DNA of 64,000 nucleotides from Pedobacter deserti (lineage in GTDB: Bacteria > Bacteroidota > Bacteroidia > Sphingobacteriales > Sphingobacteriaceae), in contig NZ_JAFMZQ010000001.1 in NCBI RefSeq assembly GCF_024436415.1, forward strand, positions 1,798,001-1,862,000, given 5' to 3'. A model generated the notes under the pieces. The model made no database searches. It had not been told where the DNA came from and worked only from the letters and a program-made list of their open reading frames with translations. The position numbers and the translations under genes were made by a program. Positions within the stretch are counted from its first letter, which is position 1, and each line of letters begins with the position of its first letter. Positions 53,859 to 62,284 of this stretch are shown here, piece after piece.

Positions 53859-55334
53859 ATGCAACTCGATCCCAATAAATTTATCGCCGAAGGTTTAACA
53901 TACGATGACGTATTGTTAGTTCCTGCCTATTCCGAAGTGTTACCCAGAGATGTAGACACCGGGACTTTTCTTACCAAAAAGATACGGTTAAATGTACCGA
54001 TCGTTTCTGCAGCGATGGACACGGTTACCGAGGCCGGATTGGCGATCGCGATCGCTCAGGCGGGAGGTATAGGGATGCTTCATAAAAACATGAGCATTGA
54101 GCGCCAGGCCGAAGAAGTGCGTAAAGTGAAGCGCTCAGAAAGCGGCATGATCCAGGATCCGGTAACGCTGAATGCAAATGCGCTTGTTGCCGACGCCTTC
54201 CAGATCATGAAAGAGTTTAAAATAGGTGGTATCCCTGTAATCGATTCAGATCGTAAGCTCGTGGGTATCATTACCAACAGGGATCTCCGTTTCCAGAAAG
54301 ACATGCAGCGTAAAATTTCAGAAGTAATGACCAGCGAAAACCTGATCACTGCTTCTGAAGGAACAACCTTGCTGCAGGCCGAGGAAATTCTGCAGGACTA
54401 CAAGATCGAGAAACTTCCGGTAGTGGATGCCGAAGGAAGACTTGCCGGATTGATCACCTTTAAAGACATTCAAAAATATAAGAATTTTCCTAAGGCCTGT
54501 AAAGACGATCACGGACGCTTACGGGTTGGTGCGGCTGTTGGTGTTGCTGGTGATAACATTGAACGCGTTGCTGCCCTTGTAAAGGCGGGTGTAGACGTCG
54601 TGACGGTCGACACCGCACACGGACACTCCAAAGGGGTGATCGATATGGTTAAAGCAATTAAAGAGAGATGGCCTGATTTGCAGGTGATCGCAGGTAACAT
54701 TGCTACGGCCGACGCTGCCCGGGAACTGGCTTATGCAGGAGCAGACGCCGTAAAAGTGGGAATCGGACCAGGTTCTATTTGTACTACCCGTATCATCGCC
54801 GGTGTTGGTGTACCACAGCTTTATGCGGTTTTCGAATGCGCGAAAGCACTTGAAGGAACAGGTATTCCGGTTATAGCCGACGGTGGTATCAAACAAACCG
54901 GCGATATCGTAAAAGCTATAGCAGCCGGAGCCAGCTCCATTATGGCGGGTTCGCTTTTTGCGGGAGTAGAGGAATCACCAGGCGAGACCATTATATATGA
55001 AGGGCGTAAGTTTAAATCTTACCGGGGCATGGGTTCTGTGGAAGCTATGCAACAGGGATCAAAGGATAGGTATTTTCAGGACGAGACAGATGTCGTAACA
55101 AAATTGGTTCCTGAAGGTATAGTAGGACGGGTGCCTTATAAAGGAACGCTTGCTGAAGTTATTTATCAATATGTAGGTGGCCTGCGTGCAGGTATGCACT
55201 ATTGCGGCGCCGCTACTGTGGCCGATCTTCAAAAAGCGAAGTTTGTTCGTATTACCGCTGCCGGTATGCGCGAGAGTCATCCGCACGATATCTCTATTAC
55301 TAAAGAAGCACCAAACTATTCAAGCAGGTTATAG
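53859..55334 (+). CDS. guaB: Inosine-5'-monophosphate dehydrogenase
   Basis: Oxidises IMP to XMP, the first step to GMP. The 491-residue product has a TIM barrel interrupted by two CBS domains (about 95-215), the catalytic-cysteine loop [12 protein letters not shown] (about 305), the [11 protein letters not shown] nucleotide loop and the [10 protein letters not shown] flap. Start at 53859 ([20 protein letters not shown]) is the normal family start. Overlaps a convergent gene by 6 bases. Confidence 0.97.
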   Translation: MQLDPNKFIAEGLTYDDVLLVPAYSEVLPRDVDTGTFLTKKIRLNVPIVSAAMDTVTEAGLAIAIAQAGGIGMLHKNMSIERQAEEVRKVKRSESGMIQDPVTLNANALVADAFQIMKEFKIGGIPVIDSDRKLVGIITNRDLRFQKDMQRKISEVMTSENLITASEGTTLLQAEEILQDYKIEKLPVVDAEGRLAGLITFKDIQKYKNFPKACKDDHGRLRVGAAVGVAGDNIERVAALVKAGVDVVTVDTAHGHSKGVIDMVKAIKERWPDLQVIAGNIATADAARELAYAGADAVKVGIGPGSICTTRIIAGVGVPQLYAVFECAKALEGTGIPVIADGGIKQTGDIVKAIAAGASSIMAGSLFAGVEESPGETIIYEGRKFKSYRGMGSVEAMQQGSKDRYFQDETDVVTKLVPEGIVGRVPYKGTLAEVIYQYVGGLRAGMHYCGAATVADLQKAKFVRITAAGMRESHPHDISITKEAPNYSSRL

Positions 55335-56045
55335 AAATTCATCCGGACCGATTTGCCAGGTCCAGGGCTTTTTAAAACTTTGGAGATTCCGCAAAGCCAT
55401 CGGCTGAAGCGGAATTTCTTTTTTAAGGGTAGGAGTAACGCTGCTGTCTACATTACCCGTGCTCAACGTTTTTGTACCCGTTAAGAAATCATAGTGCTTG
55501 TCCTGCATTTCGCCCGACGAACTATGATACGCATAATTTCGGGCGCTTACCAAAGCCCAATCCTTGTCGCGGTACCCAAAAACATATTGAAGTGTCCATC
55601 GCCAATTGCCGCCGCCCTCAAAATTAAGAGCCAGCGTATTATTTGCGATATATAGCTTCCTAAGCGGGTCGCCCAGGCTGCCGCCCTCCTGAGCACGCAA
55701 CAGGAAATCATTGTTCTGTCCGGCGAGCAGGAAGTTCCTGCCTTTTTGAAAATATATAGCCAAAATCCGGGGGCGCTGTAGCTCGGTAATCAGTTCCATA
55801 TTGCTGTCGCCATACGCTCTGTTTTCCTTCACGGCGGCATAAAACTCCAACACCAGGGCAAGATCGTCGGCACCGTCGGCATTCAGATCGCCCCGCACCG
55901 AGTCCACCACCTTCCATTGAGCCGGGATCAAGTTGGTGATTGTTTTTCCTTTTACCGGTAACGTCGGATATACGAAAGATTGAGCGGCTGCCGGCTTAAC
56001 CACCAGCGACATAAGGCCCAGCAAAATCAGGTTAAAAATTTTCAT
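55329..56045 (-). CDS. Secreted hypothetical protein with FG-GAP-like motif
   Basis: A 238-residue protein with a signal peptide ([17 protein letters not shown]) and a motif [15 protein letters not shown] near residue 53 resembling the calcium-binding FG-GAP/VCBS loop. The rest is mixed alpha/beta with GGGNWRW and [14 protein letters not shown] do not recognise a function. The stop lies inside the guaB end (6-base overlap). Confidence 0.6.
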   Translation of the reverse strand: MKIFNLILLGLMSLVVKPAAAQSFVYPTLPVKGKTITNLIPAQWKVVDSVRGDLNADGADDLALVLEFYAAVKENRAYGDSNMELITELQRPRILAIYFQKGRNFLLAGQNNDFLLRAQEGGSLGDPLRKLYIANNTLALNFEGGGNWRWTLQYVFGYRDKDWALVSARNYAYHSSSGEMQDKHYDFLTGTKTLSTGNVDSSVTPTLKKEIPLQPMALRNLQSFKKPWTWQIGPDEFL

Positions 56046-56082
56046 AGCGCTTTATCATAACGCATATATACCCAAAAAAGTA

Positions 56083-56108
56083 CAAAGACCGGAATCCTCC
56101 GGCCTTTG
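56083..56108 (-). terminator. Terminator of the small secreted protein gene
   Basis: A stem with one mismatch (CAAAGACCGG with CCGGCCTTTG), loop AATCCT, followed on the minus strand by TAC and six T. It lies about 40 bases beyond the stop at 56150. Confidence 0.75.
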
Positions 56109-56149
56109 TGGGTATTAGCTATATGATAGGGATACTAAGCAAATTGTGC

Positions 56150-56458
56150 TTACTGGATCACTTTTCCGTCTTTGTCAATCTTAAGAGATCCGGTTTCTTC
56201 CTCTTTCTTAACATTGATCAGATAGTAAGTGGTCTTATCTGCGTTGGTAATCAGAAACGCTTCAGTTGGTGTCCATTCTTTAACCGGATCCGATTGAAGT
56301 GTTTTCTGCACCGCTTCCGGAAGGTCTTTCAATTCAACCGGAGTTTTTGTTGTGCTATCTTGTACAGCAACGATTACGGGGTTCTTGATGTCGTTCGCTT
56401 TTACTGATGCTAATCCTGCTACTGCTAAAAATGCTGCTGATAAAATGATCTTTTTCAT
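56150..56458 (-). CDS. Small secreted PepSY-like protein
   Basis: A 102-residue protein with a signal peptide (MKKIILSAAFLAVAGLASVKA) and one small domain with LPEAVQKTLQSDPVKEWTPTEAF and a closing SLKIDKDGKVIQ strand, like PepSY/beta-lactamase-inhibitor-like small periplasmic proteins. It has its own terminator. Function unknown. Confidence 0.65.
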   Translation of the reverse strand: MKKIILSAAFLAVAGLASVKANDIKNPVIVAVQDSTTKTPVELKDLPEAVQKTLQSDPVKEWTPTEAFLITNADKTTYYLINVKKEEETGSLKIDKDGKVIQ

Positions 56459-56717
56459 AATAGTTGTTTTTAAGTTTAAAGTACTCGTATCGTTTTCTGG
56501 ATAGCATAGGATACATAATGATGCCGTAAATGCTGGTTTTTGGCACGGCCTTGAAAATCAGTGTGTTAGTTATTTGTGCGCATATAATTGCTGTGGAATT
56601 TCTCTACAATATGTAGCGAAGGGTAACAGAATTAAACTCAGCGATATTTGGCATGTCTATTGATTAATACCGTATGTGTTATAAGACACAGACAAATGAT
56701 TGTTCACTTAAAAAAAG

Positions 56718-57572
56718 ATGAAGATGAAACGTATAATGATCATATCATGCGCAGCATTGGGAACAGTATTAGCTTCGTGCGGAACGTCTAAGAAGCTTCA
56801 GGAAGCCAACACCCGGTATTCACGTCTCGACAGTACATACCGCCAGGCCCAGGCAGAACTGGCCAGCAGCAGAGATTCCACAGCAAAATACAAGGGCATC
56901 AGCCGTAACCTGCAGTCCCAGCTCGCACAGCAAAAGAGTTCTAACGACCAGATGGTGAATCAGTTGAAAGACCTTTCCGTGATCTCAGGATCTCAGGCAG
57001 AGAGTATTAAGAAATCACTGGAAAGTCTCAGTTCTAAAGACGCCTACATTCAGAACCTTCAGTCGGCCATAGCCCGAAAGGACTCCCTTACCATGAACCT
57101 GGTGATGAACCTGAAAGGGGCTATTGGTAATCTGAACGACCAGGATATCAATATTAAAGTCGATAAGGGCGTTGTGTACATCGACATCTCAGATAAGCTG
57201 CTATTCGTAACCGGAAAGTACGAGGTAAACCAGCAGGCTAAAGCCGTGCTGGGTAAAGTTGCCAAGGTGCTGATGAACCAGCCTGATATTGAATTTATGG
57301 TAGAAGGACATACCGACAACGTACCTTACCGCCAGGGTGTGCTACTTGATAACTGGGACCTGAGCGTTAAACGCGCTACGTCCGTAGTCAGGATACTGCA
57401 AAACGAATACGGTATACCACCGGTTAAGATGACTGCTGCTGGTAGGGGCGAGTATGTTCCCGTATCAGGCAATGAAACTGATTCGGGCCGTGCGGCCAAC
57501 CGCAGAACCCGTATCGTCATTCTGCCTCAGCTCGACCAGTTCTTTAAACTGCTGGAAGCGCCTCAAAAGTAA
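56718..57572 (+). CDS. OmpA family lipoprotein
   Basis: A 284-residue envelope protein. The N-terminus is a lipoprotein signal with lipobox LASC (cysteine at about 21), then a coiled coil (about 28-125), then an OmpA-like peptidoglycan-binding domain with FMVEGHTDNVPYR (about 197-209), DLSVKRATSVVRIL and GRAANRRTRIVIL. It probably tethers the outer membrane to the cell wall. Its end overlaps the convergent Cys-rich gene by 29 bases. Confidence 0.92.
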   Translation: MKMKRIMIISCAALGTVLASCGTSKKLQEANTRYSRLDSTYRQAQAELASSRDSTAKYKGISRNLQSQLAQQKSSNDQMVNQLKDLSVISGSQAESIKKSLESLSSKDAYIQNLQSAIARKDSLTMNLVMNLKGAIGNLNDQDINIKVDKGVVYIDISDKLLFVTGKYEVNQQAKAVLGKVAKVLMNQPDIEFMVEGHTDNVPYRQGVLLDNWDLSVKRATSVVRILQNEYGIPPVKMTAAGRGEYVPVSGNETDSGRAANRRTRIVILPQLDQFFKLLEAPQK

Positions 57573-59358
57573 CCATACTACGCAAATGTGAAATGGCCTG
57601 ATCAAGTCTTCGGACCTGATCAGCATTCCACATTTGTAATGTGGCTTCCGACCTGCTCAGCAGCGACCGGTAGTAAGCTGCACCTTCATTAAGCTGAGCG
57701 TAAAACTTATCAAGCTGTTTGCTTCTTTTAGCGAAGGCGGGCTGCCCAAGGCTTTCCTGAGCGAGCAGTTCAAACTCTTTTTTCAGATAATCGATATACA
57801 GGTTGAGTTCCTTGATAAAAAGGTTTGGCCTGAACACGCCAACCAGCAGGTTACAGCGGCCATATATGTGCCCTACCATTTCTCTCAAACTGTACGTGCC
57901 TGAAAAGTAGGCGAGATTGGGCCCAGGGCAGATGCTCACAGCTTTATCCTCTCTGGCTTTTAGGATTTCGTGTTTCTGATAGGCGGATGTACATAAGCCC
58001 ACGCAGAGGCACACTTTTTCCGTAACCTGGTCTATTTTTCTTTGAAGTTCTTCTTTTGCCAGCCCCAGCCCGTTCAGTTGCTTAATCTTCAGGTGCTGGT
58101 ATTCCCTGGAGGCCGTACAGATCGGCTCCTCCGTAAATTCTGTATTCGTACAAAGATATTTCTTCGTGCACGGGCTTCCCGGTCTTCCCTTGTCTATTCG
58201 CTGCTGCCGCTGAGCCTCCGCACTGCTCTTCTTAAAATTGTTGAAGAGTACGCCCAGCGGAGAGGAATTGCTCAGGTAAAAATCAGCATCCGTAGCCTCT
58301 CCAAGGTCGGCCAGCGTCTGCATATCTACACTTGTGGCTTCCGGCACCAGCAAGAAGGGACTACCCCAGCCCGTTGCGTCCAGCCCATATTCTTTCAGAA
58401 GAAAGGTGTGTTCTTCCGCAGTGCCTATGCCGCCCTGAACACATACACGTTGGGCAGGATTGCGAGACACCTCAATACCTTTCACCCTCAGACACGAAGC
58501 ATATAAATCAAACAGCTCAGCGTAAAGTGCAGCACGGTTATCTTTAAACTCCTGAAGGATCGGTCCGAGCAATAGTCCATCCGTCGCGAAGGCATGACCG
58601 CCACAGTTCAAGCCCGATTCAATCCGAAATTCTGACACCCAAAGTCCTTTTTTGGCAAGTATCTTAGCCTGTATCAGGGCAGAACGGTAATCGCTCACTT
58701 TCAATATAATCTCTTTTCGCGGAGCCTCGTTGCCGGCAGGGTAAAAGGCCTCCAACTGCTCCATATAACTGAATAGCCTCGGATTCAATCCAGCAGAAAT
58801 CACCACCGAACTGCGCAGGTCACTTTCCGCAAAGCCTCTAATGGCGGCAAGAGCGTCCGTCTGATCATCGCCAAGGTAAACCCCGTCGAGATAATTGGCC
58901 TTATCCACTTTCGACATAATATTGACATCAATCCGGCCGGCCGCAACAGCGGCTTTTAGTTCGTTCTGTATAAAGCGTTTTTCATCCGACGCTTCCATCT
59001 CAAGCATGGAACTAAACATCTTCTTAAGCTCCGACCCTTCAGGAAGCATTTCAAAATATCGCCCCAGATCAGTTCCGTCCTGAAAGTCCTCCTCCCGCAT
59101 GGCCTGCACCTGGTCGTCCACCAGTTTGTTGAGCAAATTCAGGTAGGCAGTGATGCGCCTCGCTCTGCTGTCATGCTCCTTTTTTCCTATGGCTTTGTAT
59201 TCCAGGCCGTGCAGGCCGCAGTAGTGCTTTCGCATACGTTCCGTCAGTTCGTCATCCACTATAGAAACGACCGATGAAATGCCGAATCGCGCCACCTTTA
59301 AGGGGGTGTCGATCGAATAACCTAAACCAAGCACAGGTATATGGAAAGTATGCTGCAT
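57544..59358 (-). CDS. Cys-rich protein resembling nitronate monooxygenase (NMO/FabK superfamily)
   Basis: A 604-residue protein I do not know by name. The N-terminus HIPVLGLGYSIDTPLKVARF, a GLNCGGHAFATDG stretch (249-261) that lines up with the AGGH active-site motif of nitronate monooxygenases, the phosphate-binding VQGGIGTAEEH (307-317) and GWGSPFLLVPEA (330-341, like GTRFLAT-E) suggest an FMN TIM barrel of that superfamily. About 270 C-terminal residues add seven clustered cysteines (397, 403, 414, 450, 452, 456, 477) and a helical tail, which could hold an Fe-S cluster. Divergent from the oxygen-sensor-like kinase. Substrate unknown. Confidence 0.65.
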   Translation of the reverse strand: MQHTFHIPVLGLGYSIDTPLKVARFGISSVVSIVDDELTERMRKHYCGLHGLEYKAIGKKEHDSRARRITAYLNLLNKLVDDQVQAMREEDFQDGTDLGRYFEMLPEGSELKKMFSSMLEMEASDEKRFIQNELKAAVAAGRIDVNIMSKVDKANYLDGVYLGDDQTDALAAIRGFAESDLRSSVVISAGLNPRLFSYMEQLEAFYPAGNEAPRKEIILKVSDYRSALIQAKILAKKGLWVSEFRIESGLNCGGHAFATDGLLLGPILQEFKDNRAALYAELFDLYASCLRVKGIEVSRNPAQRVCVQGGIGTAEEHTFLLKEYGLDATGWGSPFLLVPEATSVDMQTLADLGEATDADFYLSNSSPLGVLFNNFKKSSAEAQRQQRIDKGRPGSPCTKKYLCTNTEFTEEPICTASREYQHLKIKQLNGLGLAKEELQRKIDQVTEKVCLCVGLCTSAYQKHEILKAREDKAVSICPGPNLAYFSGTYSLREMVGHIYGRCNLLVGVFRPNLFIKELNLYIDYLKKEFELLAQESLGQPAFAKRSKQLDKFYAQLNEGAAYYRSLLSRSEATLQMWNADQVRRLDQAISHLRSMVTFEALPAV

Positions 59359-59403
59359 AACGTTTTTTTCGGCAAAGTAGCCTATATTAGCTCACCTGAA
59401 ACA

Positions 59404-59429
59404 TGACGGTCGTCACCTTTGGGCGTGAC
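59404..59429. promoter_or_regulatory. Overlapping inverted repeats in the divergent kinase/NMO-like promoter region
   Basis: A perfect 12-base inverted repeat TGACG-GT-CGTCA (59404-59415) overlaps GTCAC-n8-GTGAC (59412-59429). Located between the divergent NMO-like gene and the PAS kinase; likely protein-binding but the factor is unknown. Confidence 0.4.
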
Positions 59430-59471
59430 AGCAATCATCCGGAGCGGATAGACTCCGCATATTTTTGTAAT

Positions 59472-60671
59472 ATGGCTACTGAGACTATGGAAAGTGCTAA
59501 ACTTTTAAAAGCGATAATAGAAACGGCTATCGATGGCATTATTACAATCGACAACCGTGGAATGATAGAGAGTTTGAACCCCGCTGCCCAAAGGCTTTTT
59601 GGTTATAGCCTGGAAGAAGTACAGGGCAGAAATATTTCTATTTTAATGCCTGAGCCGGATAAGAGCAGCCACGATGGCTACATTGATCGTTATCAGCGCA
59701 CAGGCGAAAAGCGCATTATAGGAAAGGGAAGGGAAGTCCTGGGGCTTAGAAAAGACGGAAGTACATTTCCTTTCAGGTTGGCGGTCAGCGAAGTCCAGTA
59801 TGACGACCGGGTCATTTATACTGGTTTTATACATGATCTCTCTAAAGAAAAAGAGGCTGAGCTGAAACTTAAGGAATACGCTGCCGAACTTGAGCAGCTT
59901 GTCGACGAGCGCACCAAATCACTCAAAAAAATGGTACACGCACTAAGCGAGGCCAAGGAAGAAGTGAGTCTCTCGCTCGAAAAGGAGAAGGAACTCAACC
60001 AAATGAAGAGCCGGTTTGTGTCTATGGCTTCGCACGAGTTCCGCACACCATTAAGCTCCGTACAGCTTTCTTCTGTACTTATAGAGAAATACGCACAGCC
60101 CTTTCAGAACGAACATATTACCAAGCACGTAAACAAAATAAAAAATGCGGTGGGCAATCTTACCACCATCCTGAACGACTTCCTTTCGCTTGAGCGGCTT
60201 GAAGCCGGAAAGGTAGAGCCGGCGTTTACACCTTTCGACATCGTGAAGCTCTCTGAGGAAGTAACCGAGGAAATGCAAATGATCGCCAAGGCAAACCAGA
60301 ATATTATTTATCAGCATACAGGGCTCGAGAGTATGGTAAACCTGGATCAGAACCTGCTCAGGAACTGTATGATCAACCTGATTTCTAACGCTATAAAGTA
60401 TTCGGGAGAGCACACCTTCATCGAATTTAATACCGAGATCACACCAACGCAATGCATGGTCATGATACGCGATAACGGCATTGGCATCCCCGAGGCCGAC
60501 CAAAAAAATCTGTTTCAGCCCTTTTTCCGGGCAAACAACACCGGTAATATTCCCGGTACCGGGCTCGGGTTGAACATCGTGCGCCGCTACGCTCACCTGA
60601 TGAACGGGGAGCTGCAATTTGAAAGCGAGCTAAACAAAGGCGCTAAATTTATGCTTTTATTTAACAGGTAA
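59472..60671 (+). CDS. FixL-like PAS sensor histidine kinase
   Basis: A 399-residue soluble kinase: PAS domain (about 10-125), coiled coil (126-178), HisKA with ASHEFRTPLSSV (His188) and HATPase_c. The PAS carries the heme-pocket pattern of FixL: His67 in SHDGYIDRY aligns with the heme ligand (B. japonicum His200), Arg73 with Arg206, Ile82 with Ile215, Arg87 with Arg220, Leu103 with Leu236. So it may bind heme and sense O2. The next gene is a receiver-CRP fusion 4 bases on. The in-frame ATG at 59403 is possible, but a TATTTTTG box (59460-59467) favours 59472. Confidence 0.88.
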   Translation: MATETMESAKLLKAIIETAIDGIITIDNRGMIESLNPAAQRLFGYSLEEVQGRNISILMPEPDKSSHDGYIDRYQRTGEKRIIGKGREVLGLRKDGSTFPFRLAVSEVQYDDRVIYTGFIHDLSKEKEAELKLKEYAAELEQLVDERTKSLKKMVHALSEAKEEVSLSLEKEKELNQMKSRFVSMASHEFRTPLSSVQLSSVLIEKYAQPFQNEHITKHVNKIKNAVGNLTTILNDFLSLERLEAGKVEPAFTPFDIVKLSEEVTEEMQMIAKANQNIIYQHTGLESMVNLDQNLLRNCMINLISNAIKYSGEHTFIEFNTEITPTQCMVMIRDNGIGIPEADQKNLFQPFFRANNTGNIPGTGLGLNIVRRYAHLMNGELQFESELNKGAKFMLLFNR

Positions 60672-60675
60672 CAGG

Positions 60676-61731
60676 ATGAAACAAAAAGTCATTTTAATCA
60701 TAGAAGACAATGAGGATATCCGCGAGGGAACCGCAGAAATTCTCGGACTAGCCAATTACGAAACGATTACCGCAGAAAACGGTCGCATTGGCGTAGATAT
60801 GGCTATAAAGCACTTGCCCGACCTGATCTTATGCGATATTATGATGCCGGAACTCGACGGTTACGGCGTACTGCACCTGCTCGGCAAAAACCCGGCAACC
60901 TCCGTAATCCCTTTTATCTTCCTTACCGCAAAAACCGAGCGCATCGATATGCGTAAGGGCATGGAGATGGGGGCCGACGACTATCTGACCAAGCCATTCG
61001 ATGAAGTGGAGCTTTTCAACGCCATAGAAGCAAGGCTCAACAAGTCAGACAATCAGAAGAAGATGTACAGCCAGTCGCTCGACAAGCTCAATGCCCTGCT
61101 CAACAGCAATAAAGGCAACGAAGAACTGAACAAACTGATTTCAGGACGCAAAATAAGGCATATTAAGAAGAAGCAGGTCATCTACTATGAAGACGATACG
61201 GCAAACGGCATTTACCTTGTTGTTTCCGGGAACGTAAAGACGGTCAAGATTGCCGAAGATGGCCGTGAACTGCTTACAGGCATGTATGGGCCCGACGAAT
61301 ACTTCGGCGTAGCGGCCTTGCTGGCCAGCGACACCTACCGGGATACCGCGGAGGCAACCGAAGATACCTCCATCTGCCTGCTGCCAAGGGCGCATCTCGA
61401 AGAATTGTTTGTAAAATTCCCTGATGTTGCCAGCCAGTTTATCAGGTTGCTGGCTAGCAATGTGCTCAATAAGGAAGAGCAGCTTTTGCAGCTGGCCTAC
61501 CATTCCGTCCGTAAAAGGATGTCGGAAGCCCTTCTTCGTCTCGTTAAACCCGGTGCGCAGGAGCCGCCTGCAATAAGTATCTCACGAGATAACCTCGCTG
61601 CAATGGCAGGTATGGCTACCGAAACAGTAAGTCGTATACTTAGTGATTTCAAGGAGGAGGGACTTATAGAGCGCAAAGCCGGATCAATTGTTATCCTGAA
61701 CCGCCAGAAACTGGCTGGGATGAAAAACTGA
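60676..61731 (+). CDS. Receiver-CRP/FNR fusion response regulator
   Basis: A 351-residue regulator joining a CheY-like receiver (about 1-125; phospho-acceptor D54 in ILCDIMMPELDG; K in YLTKPFD), a cyclic-nucleotide-binding beta roll (about 155-265) and a Crp-type helix-turn-helix (about 285-345). The recognition helix TETVSRIL keeps the E-x-x-S-R residues by which FNR/FixK read TTGAT-type sites. It has no FNR-type N-terminal cysteine cluster, so oxygen input would have to come by phosphorylation from the PAS kinase encoded 4 bases upstream. A TGATCAAGATCA site lies at its stop codon. Confidence 0.9.
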   Translation: MKQKVILIIEDNEDIREGTAEILGLANYETITAENGRIGVDMAIKHLPDLILCDIMMPELDGYGVLHLLGKNPATSVIPFIFLTAKTERIDMRKGMEMGADDYLTKPFDEVELFNAIEARLNKSDNQKKMYSQSLDKLNALLNSNKGNEELNKLISGRKIRHIKKKQVIYYEDDTANGIYLVVSGNVKTVKIAEDGRELLTGMYGPDEYFGVAALLASDTYRDTAEATEDTSICLLPRAHLEELFVKFPDVASQFIRLLASNVLNKEEQLLQLAYHSVRKRMSEALLRLVKPGAQEPPAISISRDNLAAMAGMATETVSRILSDFKEEGLIERKAGSIVILNRQKLAGMKN

Positions 61732-61740
61732 TCAAGATCA
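61729..61740. promoter_or_regulatory. FNR/FixK-like box
   Basis: TGATCAAGATCA keeps the TGAT-n4-ATCA core of the FNR/FixK site (outer bases are C). Centre lies about 79 bases before the ATG at 61814 and about 64 from the start point predicted by the -7 box at 61787-61794. Confidence 0.5.
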
Positions 61741-61786
61741 CTTTCTGCTAATGACCGCCCTCATTATTTAGGCACACCTCCACGCC

Positions 61787-61794
61787 TACTTTTG
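61787..61794 (+). promoter_or_regulatory. Putative activator-dependent -7 box
   Basis: TACTTTTG matches TAnnTTTG 19 bases before the ATG at 61814. No TTTG or TTG is found 20 bases upstream, which fits a promoter that needs the FNR-like factor. Confidence 0.45.
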
Positions 61795-61813
61795 AGTTTA
61801 AAACTTAGAAGGC

Positions 61814-62284
61814 ATGAGAGTTGTAGCTTACAGCATAAAATCGGCGGAAAAGGAACCCCTTGCGATCGCCAACCGAAAAAAACATGAAATCACCCTGATA
61901 TCCAATTCCCTGTCTGCAGACACGGTTTTTTACGCAGAGGGCAAGGACGCTGTTGTGGTATACACCGACGATGATGTCTCGGCGGGGGTTATCAACCAGC
62001 TTGCCGATCTGGGTGTTAAATATATCGCTACGCGGTCGGCCAACAGCCATCATATCGATCAGGCTGCAGCAGCCCTTCGGAATATTAAGATCGCCAGCGT
62101 ACCGCTGATGGCTATCAGCGGTCTGGCCGAAAGCGAGCTGTCTATGGCCCTGGCAACGGAGACGATCAATAACCTCGACAAGTGGCAGGGGAAAAGATGC
62201 TTAGGCGATGCCTGTATTTGCTCCCGCTCCTGCGACCAGATGCACAACGCCGTGGCCACAAAACACAGCAGCCATGAACATTGA
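61814..62284 (+). CDS. Isolated D-lactate dehydrogenase N-terminal domain with Cys/His-rich tail
   Basis: A 156-residue protein. Residues 1-100 (MRVVAYSIKSAEKEPLAIAN, HEITLISNSLS, GVKYIATRSANSHHIDQAAA) are clearly homologous to the first substrate-domain segment of Bacteroidota D-lactate dehydrogenase. The NAD-binding domain and catalytic Arg/Glu/His part are absent. Instead it ends in a new tail with four cysteines (CLGDACICSRSC) and several histidines (KHSSHEH), which looks metal-binding. No frameshift is visible, so it is a designed short protein rather than an obvious pseudogene. Overlaps hemN by 11 bases. Confidence 0.7.
   Translation: MRVVAYSIKSAEKEPLAIANRKKHEITLISNSLSADTVFYAEGKDAVVVYTDDDVSAGVINQLADLGVKYIATRSANSHHIDQAAAALRNIKIASVPLMAISGLAESELSMALATETINNLDKWQGKRCLGDACICSRSCDQMHNAVATKHSSHEH

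Noticed and set aside
56736..56747. TGAT/ATCA-like match near the start of the OmpA gene
   Set aside because: The spacing between half-sites is 3, not 4, and it falls inside coding sequence.
60676..61731. Classical FNR with its own oxygen-sensing Fe-S cluster
   Set aside because: The N-terminal cysteine cluster of FNR is absent and replaced by a receiver domain.
61814..62284. Plain pseudogene of ldhA
   Set aside because: No frameshift or stop within an otherwise LDH-like frame downstream; the tail is new sequence with patterned cysteines and the gene has a promoter and overlaps hemN. Decay is not excluded, so it stays as a finding.
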